DNA of 64,000 nucleotides, taken from NCBI RefSeq assembly GCF_002575655.3, contig NC_053037.3, forward strand, positions 567,154,880-567,218,879, in the 5' to 3' direction. This document shows positions 44,801 to 54,810 of this stretch, one piece after another. Every line of letters starts with the position of its first letter. The first letter of the stretch is position 1. Both the position numbers and the translations under genes were made by a program. The DNA is from Aegilops tauschii subsp. strangulata. Its lineage: Eukaryota > Streptophyta > Magnoliopsida > Poales > Poaceae. The notes under the pieces are model-generated. The model saw only the letters and a program-made list of their open reading frames with translations, had not been told where the DNA came from and ran no database searches.

Positions 44801-47800
44801 CCTCTAGTTGACTAGCTCGTTGATCAATAGATGGTTACGGTTTCCTGACCATGGACATTGGATGTCGTTGATAACGGGATCACATCATTAGGAGAATGAT
44901 GTGATGGACAAGACCCAATCCTAAGCCTAGCACAAGATCGTGTAGTTCGTTTGCTCAGAGCTTTTCTAATGTCAAGTATCATTTCCTTAGACCATGAGAT
45001 TGTGCAACTCCCGGATACCGTAGGAATGCTTTGGGTGTACCAAACGTCACAACGTAACTGGGTGGCTATAAAGGTGCACTACAGGTATCTCCGAAAGTGT
45101 CTGTTGGGTTGGCACGAATCGAGACTGGGATTTGTCACTCCGTGTAAACGGAGAGGTATCTCTGGGCCCACTCGGTAGGAAATCATCATAATGTGCACAA
45201 TGTGACCAAGGAGTTGATCACGGGATGATGTGAGTTACGGAACGAGTAAAGAGACTTGCCGGTAACGAGATTGAACAAGGTATCGGGATACCGACGATCG
45301 AATCTCGGGCAAGTAACATATCGATAGACAAAGGGAATTGAATACGGGATTGATTGAATCCCCGACATCGTGGTTCATCCGATGAGATCATCGTGGAACA
45401 TGTGGGAACCAACATGGGTATCCAGATCCCGCTGTTGGTTATTGGCCGGAGAACGTCTCGGTCATGTCTGCGTGTCTCCCGAACCCGTAGGGTCTACACA
45501 CTTAAGGTTCGGTGACGCTAGGGTTATAGAGATATTAGTATGCGGTAACCCGAAAGTTGTTCGGAGTCCCGAATGAGATCCCGGATGTCACGAGGAGTTC
45601 CAGAATGGTCCGGAGGTAAAGATTTATATATGGGAAGTCTTATTTTGGTCGCCGGAAAAGTTTCGCACTTTATCGGTATTGTACCGGGAGTGCCGAAAGG
45701 GGTCCGGGGGTCCACCAGCCCCGGGGGGGCACATGGGCTGTAGGGGGTGCACCTTGGCCTATATGGGCCAAGGGCACCAGCCCCAAGAGGCCCATGCGCC
45801 AAGAGATAAGAAAAAAAGGAGAGTCCTAAAGGGGGAAGGCACCTCCGAGGTGCCTTGGGGAGGAAGGACTCCTCCCTGGCCTCACCCTTCCTTGGAGGAA
45901 GGGCCAAGGCTGCGCCCCCCCCTCTCCCTTGGCCCTATATATTGTGGGGGGAAGGGAGGGCAGCAATACCTAAGCCCTGGCGCCTCCCTCTCCCTCCCGT
46001 GACACCTCTTCCTCCCCGCTTGCGCTTGGTGAAGCCCTGCCGGGATCCCGCTACTTCCACCACCACGCCGTCGTGCTGCTGGATCTCCATCAACCTCTCC
46101 TCCCCCCTTGCTGGATCAAGAAGGAGGAGACGTCACTGCTCCGTACGTGTGTTGAACGCGGAGGTGCCGTCCGTTCGGCGCTAGGATCATCGGTGATTTG
46201 GATCACGACGAGTACGACTCCATCAACCCCGTTCTCTTGAACGCTTCCGCTCGCGATCTACAATGGTATGTAGATGCACTCTCCTTCCCCTCGTTGCTAG
46301 ATTACTCCATAGATTGATCTTGGTGATGCGTAGAAAATTTTGAATTTCTGCTACGTTCCCCAACACTTATCACCACCACCATTAACACCCACCATAGCCA
46401 ATCCCAACCATACACTCACCCCACCCGAGACGTCCCCAACACCCCCGACCCCTGCTCCCTCCCCAACACCCCCGGCCCCTACTCCCACTCCACCACCCAG
46501 CCCTGCTCCCACTCCACCACCCAGCCCTACTCCTTCGTCCGACTCTTCCGCTGCGCCGGACTCACCAGTACCCACCTTACCCCCTCGTGCTATTCCTACA
46601 GCAGCCCCGATTAATGATCATCGCATGCGTACTAGGGCCAAATCAGGATTTCATCAACCCCAAGACCGCCTAAACCTTCATACCTCCGTATCTCTCACTT
46701 CTCTTCCAAAGAATTACAAAACTGCTCTACTTGATCCCAATTGGGCCGCTGCCATGCAAGAAGAATATAATGCTTTACTTCAAAACATCACCTGGCAACT
46801 TGTTCCTCATCCTCCCAATACAAATATTGTTTCTGGCAAATGGATTTTTCGCCAAAAGTTCCACTCCGATGGGAGCCTCTCACGATATAAAGCCAGGTGG
46901 GTTTGTCGTGGCTTTTCTCAGCAACAAGGACTTGATTACGAAGAAACCTTCTCTCCTGTTGTTAAACCTAGCACCATTCACACCGTTCTTAGTGTTGTTG
47001 TCTCCTCTTCATGGCCCATTCACCAACTTGATGTTAAAAATGCTTTCCTCCATGGGTCCCTTCAAGAAACTGTCTACTGCCAGCAACCTCTGGGTTTTGA
47101 AAATCCATCCTTTCCAACTCATGTATGTCTTCTTCAGAAATCTCTCTACGGTCTTAAACAGGCCCCACGAGCTTGGTTTCAACGCTTCTCCTCCTTCATT
47201 CAAACAATAGGCTTCACTCCATCTCTCTCCGACACCTCTCTTTTTGTGTATCATCAAACTTCTGACACTGCCTATTTACTTCTCTATGTAGATGATATCA
47301 TTCTTACCGCCTCCTCTCAAAAGTTCTTAGATCATATTGTCTCTCTTCTTAGATCTGAATTTTCTATGACTGACCTAGGACTCCTTCATCATTTCTTAGG
47401 CATTGCTGTTGTTCGAGATTCCTCCAGCCTTTTTCTTTCCCAACGCCAGTATATTCTTGATCTTCTTAATCGTGCTGGTATGCTTGACTGTCAATCATCT
47501 CGCACTCCTGTCGATACTAGTTTTAAACTTTCGGCTACCGGTGCACCCTTTTCCGATCCTACTCTCTATCGTAGCCTAACAGGTGCTCTCCAATATCTCA
47601 CCATTACTCGTCCTGAAATCTCTTTTGCTGTTCAACAAGCATGTCTCTATATGCATGATCCCCGGGTTCCTCACTATAATCATGTTAAACGCATTCTTCG
47701 GTATTTAAAAGGAACTCTCAATCATGGTCTCCACCTCAATAATTCTTCTCCAAACTCGCTTACCGCATACTCTGATGCAGACTGGGCTGATTGTCCTGAC

Positions 47801-48264
47801 ACTCGAAGGTCCACTTCCGGTTTTTGTGTTTTTCTTGGTAACAATTTGATTTCTTGGTCTTCGAAAAGACAGGTTACAGTCTCACGTTCGTCGGCCGAGG
47901 CTGAGTATCACGCTGTGGCACATGCCGTTGCAGATACAATCTGGATTCGGCAGTTACTCTCCGAATTGAGCAGGCCACTATTGTCTACTGTGACAACATA
48001 TCAGCAGTCTACATGACCAGCAATCCAGTTCAACACCGACGCACAAAGCATATTGAGATTGATATTCATTTTGTTCGTGAAAAGGTTGCTCTTGGTCAGG
48101 TTCGGGTGCTTCATGTTCCCTCTACGGCTCAGTTTGCTGACATTTTCACCAAGGCACTGCCTACTAAGCCGTTTCAAGATATCTGTTTCAGTCTCAATGT
48201 CGTCGAGCCTGCCGTTGATACTGCGGGGGATGTTAGAGTAGTCATTATGGTATACGACTTCTAG
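41862..48264 (+). pseudogene. Copia gag-pol polyprotein, interrupted and frameshifted
   Basis: The likely start ATG at 41,862 leads into a CCG repeat and is out of frame with what follows, so the start is disrupted or different. The main frame runs from about 41,880. Gag (about 42,060-42,600) ends in a long Pro/Ala-rich region with repeated QPANAYYTPQPALLP and no CCHC knuckle. Protease is WIFDSGASSHMS (43,294). GAG-pre-integrase is LWHRRLGHPNP with CESCQLGK. The integrase triad is D in HCDLW, D in QCDNGHEF and E in NGKAERSLRT. The solo LTR interrupts the linker at 44,650, and the frame is kept across it. RT (46,735-47,400) has LDVKNAFLHG and YVDDII. RNase H has DADWADCPDTRRSTSG and SSAEAEYHA. 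A 13-base deletion near 47,968 shifts the last part (to 48,264) out of frame. Confidence 0.92.
44651..46365 (+). mobile_element. Solo Angela-type LTR (1,715 bp)
   Basis: It starts TGTTGGAAATATGCCCTAGA, ends CTACGTTCCCCAACA and is flanked by CTTAT at 44,646-44,650 and 46,366-46,370. No internal domain is present, so the element was reduced by recombination between its LTRs. It lies inside the Copia polyprotein gene in the linker after integrase. Confidence 0.95.
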
Positions 48265-48369
48265 TCCAAGTCAGTTTTGTACCCCTACCCCAAGTTGGTT
48301 TGTACCCTCTTATATACTCTTGTATGCCGCACCAAATCATCAACAAGCAACAGTTTTATTCAGCTTTCA
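48231..48369 (+). mobile_element. Copia 3' LTR (139 bp)
   Basis: Same sequence as the 5' LTR except four transitions. Followed by the TSD CTAAA. Confidence 0.92.
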
Positions 48370-48374
48370 CTAAA

Positions 48375-48513
48375 CAACCATTCTAAATGTATGTGTCTTT
48401 CCCAGAGAACATTTTTTACTTCTTAGAGCAGTGCATAAGAAAAGATGTCGATCGTAAGAACTACGTGCCCTTAGGTGATAAGATATTTATTGAAAAGGAG
48501 AGCTTGGCTCACA
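48375..48513. repeat. Diverged 460-bp unit, copy 2 (second part)
   Basis: CAACCATTCTAAATGTATGT to GCTTGGCTCACA matches 40,706-40,848 of copy 1. The unit resumes after the Helitron-like element at 51,145 (TACAAAGACTAGAAAA). Confidence 0.8.
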
Positions 48514-49029
48514 TACCCAAGCCCGTTTTTCGGGGGCGTTTTCGCTCCAATATTCGCCCACTTGTTTGAAAATGACCTACGGGTAAGTTTGAACATGGCA
48601 CGTGTATTTATTTTGGTAAATGGCGTGTACAAATGCGTTGTGTATTCAGGGTTTCGTTTGAATTTTTTTTAAACGTGCGTGGCGTTTGTGTTGGTTGGTT
48701 TAGCATTTTTTGATACCTATGCGGCAGGTTGTACGGCCGAGCTTGTCCCCTGGCGTGGTTGTTCTGCTTCGATGCTTCCTTTGATTTCTATTGGGTATTC
48801 GGTATTGGGTTCTGGTTTCGTCGCTGTCGGCTGTTCTGGTCGTGCCGCTGTTGGGCCAGTTGTCGTGTCGCTTTCTGCTGTCCATTGGGTCTCGTGCGTG
48901 CTGCTGTTGGCCGGTTGTTGTTGCTTTCGTACGCGGTGGCGTTGTTCTTTCTCACAGAGCGGTGCCGCCTTAAATCGCTTGGTCGCTCCATCTAGATGGA
49001 GCTGACGAGCCAAGAGGATAAAAAGAGCA

Positions 49030-49690
49030 CTCCTCAGGCTATCCAAGCAGGACGGTCATGCAATAGTCACATCAGTTTCTACTTTACACGACTGCCGAAC
49101 CTTACCACACAAAAACGGAAATAAATATGCAAATGCATGCACCGCTTAATATTTACATCTACTGCTGCAGAATTTGTACGTGCATGTGCGACTCCTCAGG
49201 CTAGCCAGAAAAAGCAGCCATGCAGTACTCACATCAATGTCTGCTTTTCATAACCGCCCAACGTTTCATATAAAATATACTCCCTTCTTTCCGGTTTATA
49301 GGCCTTATCTCAAAATTTTAGTTTTTTCATTTTATAAGGCTTAATTTGGTTGTTTCCCATCACATGTTCAGATTTAAAGGTGCATTAAATCATTGCATGC
49401 AAGTATTAAGATAAAATTGACCATTGCATATACTTTATGCATGCATGTATTGCAATTAATACATTGGTAAACATAATTTTTTAAGAAAAACAAAAGCATT
49501 AATTTGATGTTTTTGCAAACTACAAAAAGTATTCCGCCACTCACCATCTACCTTGGTTGTTGAGATTTTTGAATTGAGCCCTATAAACCGGAAAGGAGGG
49601 AGTAATAAGGAGTATACAAACAAATGCATGCACGCTCGAAACTTACATTTGCTAATGAATGCATACTTAGTACGTGAGTTTGTACGTGCA
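49030..49690. repeat. Duplicated 165-bp segment, second copy split by MITE
   Basis: CCTCAGGCTATCCA.. to TTTGTACGTGCATGTGCG (about 49,030-49,193) recurs from about 49,196 (CCTCAGGCTAGCCA) to TTTGTACGTGCATGTTTCC (about 49,695), with a MITE inserted in the second copy. It lies upstream of the Helitron-borne gene. Confidence 0.65.
49280..49602. mobile_element. Stowaway/Mariner-like MITE (323 bp)
   Basis: Terminal inverted repeats CTCCCTTCTTTCCGGTTTAT and, at the other end, ATAAACCGGAAAGGAGGGAG, flanked by TA on both sides. AT-rich and non-coding. Confidence 0.9.
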
Positions 49691-49931
49691 TGTTTCCATA
49701 AGCTTACTGTGAGTCTTTGTGCACCTGCCCGCTTGGTGAAACACCAGCTGCATCAGCGAGCCCTGCCGATTGACTCGCTTCATGCCACCTAATAAGCAAC
49801 GTGCCGTGTGCCTAGCCAATCTCAGAGTATGTGTGCCGCTTGGCAGAATTACAGCGAGCTCACCCATGCAACAGCGGCCACATGACACGCTTACATTAGC
49901 AATGTGGCAAGTCACCGCTATTCCAAACTGT

Positions 49932-49940
49932 TATATATAG
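49932..49940 (+). promoter_or_regulatory. TATA box of Helitron-borne gene
   Basis: TATATATAG, 60 bp upstream of the ATG at 50,000. It would start transcription near 49,965. Confidence 0.6.
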
Positions 49941-49999
49941 CTGTGCTGCCATCCGCGGTATTCACTCGCTTCAAGCATTGAGAGACAAAGTCAGCGGCC

Positions 50000-50799
50000 A
50001 TGAGTAGCAACCAGTCCGCCAAGAGTTTCCTATCAGGAAAACAGTCAAAGAAGAAGGACAAGAAAGCTGCTTCAAGTTCTTCGTCCAATGCTACCCCCGT
50101 CGATATGGTATGCATCCGTTTTCAGATTTGAACCTAGGTTTAAAATTTGTACAAAACGGTGCAGTGACTAGCTACTATCCATATACAGCAGGACACGATT
50201 TGATGGTATATATACCAAGGCGTATTATTCTCCAAATTTTCAGCTCAGCTATAAAGCAGGACGTGCAAGGATACCTTCATTGCATGTACCTTGATGGCAC
50301 GATACAAGCGTCCGTCCATATGGGGGCGTCACATTCTAGAGGCAGCATCAATGAAAATTCCTTAATTTTCAAAGGAGACCCCGTTGCCACGTAGGACGAG
50401 GACGAGGAAGGAGTCGCTCAAGCAGCGCTGAATTACATATGTGAGAACTACGCCATCACCATCAACGATTACAATTACTGTATGCTGCAGGCAACAAAGG
50501 AGAAGCTAACATCAGCTCTAGAAAAAGTACGTGCGAAACATTGGCAATTTAATATGGCTAAGCGTGAAGTTGATGCTCGCCAAGCTGAGTCTGTGACGCA
50601 AACAGAGATACTGGCCCGTATATGCAATGATTTCTCTGATGCGGTGCCTCTTCGTATGCATCCACGGCGTCCATTTACAGAAGACCGCATAATCAATTAC
50701 ACAGGAAGCTGCCCACCTGTCACACGACTGGAGCACTTCGCAAAAGTACTTATCATTTCAGTATTGGTACTAACCCTATGGGAGGGTCTTCCAGAATGA
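50000..50799 (+). CDS. Hypothetical two-exon gene in Helitron (170 aa)
   Basis: Exon 1 is 50,000-50,107 and encodes a Lys/Ser-rich N-terminus (SGKQSKKKDKKAASSSSS). The intron is 50,108-50,394 (GTATGC to ACGTAG). Exon 2 is 50,395-50,799, in phase 0, starting DEDEEGVAQAALNYICENYA. It continues as a predicted helical, charged region (EKLTSALEKVRAKHWQFNMA) and ends with VPLRMHPRRPFTEDRIINYT and a hydrophobic tail. A donor-like GTACTT near 50,744 could lead to another exon. A TATA box and an AATAAA at 50,922 frame the gene. No known family was recognised. It is either a captured host gene or gene fragment, or a chance assembly; the consistent gene signals favour capture. Confidence 0.5.
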
Positions 50800-50921
50800 T
50801 TTGATTTCAAACTCCGGTACCATCTGCAACCACGTTTGAGTTCCTATGTTGTCTCCTGTGGCTTCCTGTGATGCAAGTTCTCGTCGTTTTAGTCTCCTTT
50901 TAGCAAGTTGTGTTCAGTTGT

Positions 50922-50927
50922 AATAAA
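50922..50927 (+). terminator. Poly(A) signal of Helitron-borne gene
   Basis: AATAAA in GTTGTAATAAAAGAATC, about 120 bp after the stop codon; TGT-rich sequence precedes it, as in plant 3' ends. Confidence 0.45.
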
Positions 50928-51124
50928 AGAATCTCCTCCGTGATGTAATAGTGTATGAGTGTATGCTATCTGTATCTTATCTATGAATGCAAGCTTTCTA
51001 TGTTCAGTTACCTTGTGCGATGCTTGCAATCCAGTATTTTCTTCCAATAATGATATGGTAAATAAAGTCCACACACAAGATAAAACATCATGTACAATAT
51101 TCCCTATTGACGGGCATGGCGTAG

Positions 51125-51144
51125 CGCCGCGCGGCGTTCGCTAG
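51125..51144 (+). other. Helitron 3' end: palindrome and CTAG
   Basis: CGCCGCGCGGCG, then TTCG, then CTAG, then host T. A GC hairpin a few bases before CTRR is the standard Helitron terminator. Confidence 0.7.
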
Positions 51145-51225
51145 TACAAAGACTAGAAAATAACGATTTCCTCTTTAGAAAGCACAGCCCTCTCATAAAT
51201 AAAGTATATATACATATGAAAAATC

Positions 51226-53202
51226 TCATTCTCTATAGGTACGTCTCTTAAGGGGCAAGACCACAAAGGTAGGCACTTCTAGCTTTCGCTTTTTAGATGA
51301 TGAATTGGTGATCCATGTTTCAACCTTGCGATTCATGTGGTCGAACAACTTTCCGTTTCCGCCATCAATTTGCATTTCTTCAAGAAGCATCGCATTTTCG
51401 GTGAAGAATTTGATCAACTTGACACCAAAAGAGTTGGACTTCTCCAGCCGGAATTGCAGACCCACTCTCTTGAGTGAGCTCCGCAAGCACTCGAACGAGT
51501 GTCGACTCAAACCAGGAATTTCAGAAATTTCGTCATATGCAACGCCTAATTCCGGTGAAACTGTGGCTGGCTTGCAATCGCCGCATTGGTCGAGATGAGC
51601 CATGGACTTATCGCGGTCGTACCGAAATTTCCTTTCCAAGAATTGGCGAGTGCCCTCATCTCGATTGTGGGCATGTTTCTTGTAGGCATCGTGTTCCTGG
51701 GTGGTGAGGTTGATCCGGAGGTCATGGAGCACGGGGCAGCAACGGAGCAGGTTGGCGACCGCCACCGCGGCCGTCTGGCCTTTCGGCCTATGCACTCCTT
51801 GCAGGTCGAGGTGCTTGAGGCGGAAGAACGTCTCCGGCAGGAGCTCGACCCGCCTGTTCTCGCTGCGGATGGCAATGTCCTCGAGATGGTTCGGCCTTAG
51901 CTTCATCCTCTTGGTGCTGGTGAAGCTCCCAACGAATTGCCAGAAGGTGGCAAGGTCGCGGCCTGGATCCTTCTGCCAACTGTACCTCCTGTTGTCGTCT
52001 GGGAGAAAATGCAGGTCCACTTGGTCCAACTCCGGCGGCTGTGGAGTGAATGTGAAGGACCGGAGAATCCCCATGTACCTGAATCGACGCAGCCTCGGTG
52101 CGTCGATCTCCATCCCATGTACCTGAACGGGCTGCTCATCACTATAGCCATATCCGTATGAATGGCGCCCGTGGCTCTTCTTCTGCTCCCACCTGCACCT
52201 GTCGAGCACGAGCACAGTGACCGCCGGGCATCGGAGGCGCCGTGGTAAGGCTTCTTTCACGGGTGCGGCTTTTTTGGGCGGCGGGGAACTGTAATCGCTC
52301 CTTTCCGAGGCGCTAAAAACATCTTCGTCGGCGTCGCTTTCTGGAGGTGCGTCGTTGTTACTGTCGCCTTCTGGAGGTGCGTCCTCCTCATCATCGCTTT
52401 CTGGAGCAGCGTCATCCATGTCGTCGCTTTGTGAAGGTGTCGTCGTCGTCAAGGTCGCCTTGTGGAGGTGCGTCCTCCTCATCGTCGCTATCTGGAGTAG
52501 CGTCATCCATGTCGTCGCTTTGTGAAGATGTGTCGTCGTCACCGTCGCCTTGTGGAGGTGCGTCCTCCTCATCGTCGCTTTCTGGAGCAGCGTCATCCAT
52601 GTCGTCGCTTTGTGAAGGTGTGTCGTCGTCATCGTCGCTTGGTAGGTCAGGGGCGTCGTCGGTTGCGTCGATGAGGACGGACTCAAGGCAGATGGTAGCG
52701 AGCGCCGGCGCGGCGTCAATGATGCTCTGGAGACAGCCGAGGTGCTGAGAGCAATGCCCCAGTCGTAGCGAGGTCAGGCGTGGGAGCACGACCGCGGCTC
52801 TCTTCCGCTGATAGAGGCCCGAGCAGCTGGTGAGTTCCAGCACACGGAGGGTCTCCCACGGAAGAGAATCCAGGGCGAGCGTGTAGGCGCCCACGTGACC
52901 TGAGATCTCGCTGTGGTGGGATAGTGTCCTTTGGTAGCCATTAGCCACGAGCCTGAGCTCCTCGACCCGGCGCGCCGCCTGGTGGGAGAGCAAAACGGCG
53001 ATCGCGTTGTCGCCCTGCGGCCACCCCCAGTTCTCATCATAGCACATGAATTGGCTGAACGGGTCGTCGTGTTTGCGGTCGGGCTCCAGGCGCAAGGTCA
53101 GCCTGGTGACCTGTACAGCGGCGTGGAGCGCCTGCACGGCCGCGGAGAGGAAGGCGTCGCGGCGGGAGAAGAAGAGGGCCCTGTCTTGTTTGCGCTTTCT
53201 TT
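51226..53202 (-). pseudogene. F-box/LRR/FBD-type gene, truncated and frameshifted
   Basis: Plant F-box/FBD proteins are presumed substrate receptors of SCF ubiquitin ligases. On the minus strand the frame enters from the LTR at 53,202 and reads DRALFFSRRDAFLSAAVQAL. Leucine-rich sequence follows (LPWETLRVLELTSCSGLY, LPRLTSLRLGHCSQHLG), then an acidic repeat region. A 2-base deletion at 52,440 shifts the frame. The other frame continues with further LRR-like sequence (FFRLKHLDLQGVH, CCPVLHDLRINL) and a C-terminal FBD-type segment (FECLRSSLKRVGLQFRLEKS to VPTFVVLPLKRRTY), stopping at 51,226. The N-terminal F-box is absent; the gene is cut by the LTR array, so the first part should lie right of the window. 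Joined length here is about 650 codons. Confidence 0.85.
52340..52640 (-). repeat. Acidic minisatellite in F-box gene
   Basis: Three units of about 90 bp encode SQSDDMDDAAPESDDEEDAP-type sequence. The middle unit has TSSQ and ATPDS variants. The third carries the 2-bp loss (GTGTGTCG to GTGTCG on the plus strand) that breaks the frame. Confidence 0.9.
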
Positions 53203-53829
53203 TGTTGGCTATGTCTAGGAGGAGGAAGAAGACTCACACACAACTAAAAGTGGAAGAAGATACGCACAGAGTATTGGCACGCAAACACTTTGCCTTTTCT
53301 TTGTTTCTTCTCACGGAAATGAACTGAGTACATGGGTTTAAGTACCAGACCCACACAACACACACGCACGCACTAACCCATTAAGTTGCATGCAAACGCG
53401 ACGGCCAAGCCAGCTGCTTGATCCGATTATTCTTGCATGTACAGGCTTGAGTCAAATCCAAGTTTTTAACAGACTTGAGCTTGCCCACAATGGCACACTT
53501 GACGCACGTCTCAACTGAATGCGTCCGCTTCTAGCTCCACGCTAATCTGCCGCCGGACTCGGCCGCTCTGACTCCACGGAGCTGTACGCGCATGTTGCTA
53601 ACAACCATATCCATGCAAACTACACGATGTGCATGCTACTGATCAGCTCATGCTAACTCAACTAACTATCTCGGCAATATCAACTTGCATGCGTACTCGT
53701 CTCCACACTTCTACGAGCACGCTTACTGCCGCAGCCTCAAGCCTTCAACTTAACTACATGCATGAACGAACTAATGCGACGAAATAAACATGATGGATAC
53801 CTAGACAACAAGGTAAAGTCTATCAATCA
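53203..53829 (-). mobile_element. Array LTR 0 (terminal, 627 bp)
   Basis: It abuts the F-box gene. It has private changes absent from other LTRs (ATGTCTAGGAGG, ACTAAAAGTGGAAG, TTTTTAACAG), as expected at an array edge, and type-A variants (GTATTGGCACGCAAACAC). Confidence 0.88.
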
Positions 53830-53876
53830 CCCCCTTAACCTTGTTGTCGTTTATTCGAACACCTCCATGTCGATCT

Positions 53877-54794
53877 TCAAAGCAGCCCCGGCTCGTCGTC
53901 GGCCGTCGCGGCAGCAAGAAGCACCCGCTGTTTCCTTGGCTCGGTGCAGTACTTGGACTAATGTCCGTACTCTTGACAGTTGTAGCAACGCACCTTGCGT
54001 ATGTCGAAGTTGCCCTTCTTCTTGCCGGCGCCGCTGCGGTGGCGAGCAAGCCACTCCTCTTCCGTGAGGAGCAGGCGACTCCCACCACCCTGGTCGTAGT
54101 TGCTGGCGCCCTCGTCCAAGTCGCTCCGGTCCTCCGCCGTTTTGAGCCTTCACACAAGCTCTTCCATGGACATGGTTTTAAGATCAAGAAGCTGTTCAAT
54201 GGCAATAGCTACCTGGGTATACTTGGACGACACGATGCGGAGAAGCTTCTTCACGACCTTCACCTCGTCGAGGTTCTCGCCGAGTGTGCGCAGCTTGTTG
54301 GCGATCCCGTTCATGCACATGGCGAGCTCATCGAGGGTCTCGCCGCTCCTCATGCGGACGGCATCAAACTCCTTGAGGAGAGTCTGCGTCTTGGCCTCAC
54401 GGACGCGGGCATCGCCGACCCGCATGATCTTGATGGCATCCCATGCCTCCTTTGTCGTCGCCTTCACGGCAAGCGTGGAGTGCATCTCCTCCGGCACGGC
54501 TCGCAGAATTGCCGCAAGCGCCGCCCTGTCCTGGCTGAAGCTCCCGCCTCCCTCGATGGCGTCCCACACGCGTTGGGCCTCCATGTTCACCTTCATGATC
54601 AGCGACCACTCGAAGTAGTTCGTCGCCGTCAGCGGCGGGTAGACGACGGTGCTGCTGGCCTGGTGGACGACCTCCTGCTGCACCACCACCTCACGGCAGC
54701 CACGCCGCGTCGGGCTCCGGCCTCGGCGCACCACCGGCGAGGCCGAGACACGCCGGCGACCCGGCGACGGAGTGCGCGAACCTTCAGTCACCAT
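53877..54794 (-). pseudogene. Array gag, unit 1
   Basis: The ATG at 54,794 opens 214 codons: a basic Ser/Arg-rich N-terminus, then a Copia UBN2-type capsid region (YPPLTATNYFEWSLIMKVNM, VPEEMHSTLAVKAT, SGETLDELAMCMNGIANKLR, PSKYTQVAIA with SSKYT here). An in-frame TGA at 54,150 follows MSMEELV. The same frame continues to 53,877 with the zinc knuckle region, but unit 1 has a TAG within the knuckle (CAT TAG) and Asp to Tyr before its last Cys, so the nucleocapsid part is dead. Confidence 0.88.
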
Positions 54795-54810
54795 GGCTCT
54801 GAATAGCAAA

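Larger units (their letters stand above)
41691..48369 (+). mobile_element. Short-LTR Copia retrotransposon with solo LTR insert
   Basis: 139-bp LTRs at both ends, TG..CA, with TSD CTAAA at 41,686-41,690 and 48,370-48,374. PBS TGGTATCAGATA follows the 5' LTR (41,830), and the purine tract GCGGGGGA precedes the 3' LTR. Internal order is gag, protease, integrase, RT, RNase H, which is the Copia order. A solo Angela LTR sits at 44,651-46,365, so own length is about 4.96 kb. The LTRs differ at four sites, all transitions. Confidence 0.95.
48514..51144 (+). mobile_element. Helitron-like element (2,631 bp), non-autonomous
   Basis: Copy 1 of the flanking repeat gives the empty site CACA/TACAAAG. The inserted piece ends CTAG followed by host T, and 4 bp before it lies the palindrome CGCCGCGCGGCG (51,125-51,136), as expected for a Helitron 3' end. 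No target duplication is seen, also as expected. The 5' end reads TACCCAAGCC and not the usual TC. No Rep/helicase is encoded. It carries a small gene with its own promoter and poly(A) signal. Confidence 0.65.

Noticed and set aside
48679..49046. Overlapping ORFs at the left of the Helitron (108, 109 and 88 codons)
   Set aside because: Open on both strands, no motif, GT-rich composition; not supportable as a gene.
50110..50394. 94-codon ORF inside the Helitron gene
   Set aside because: It coincides with the proposed intron and is out of frame with exon 1; better explained by chance. It does lower confidence in the intron.
53841..54806. 321-codon plus-strand ORF repeated in the array units
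   Set aside because: It is the antisense of gag; the sense strand has UBN2 gag motifs and a CCHC knuckle, while this frame has no domain. GC-rich codons keep the antisense frame open.
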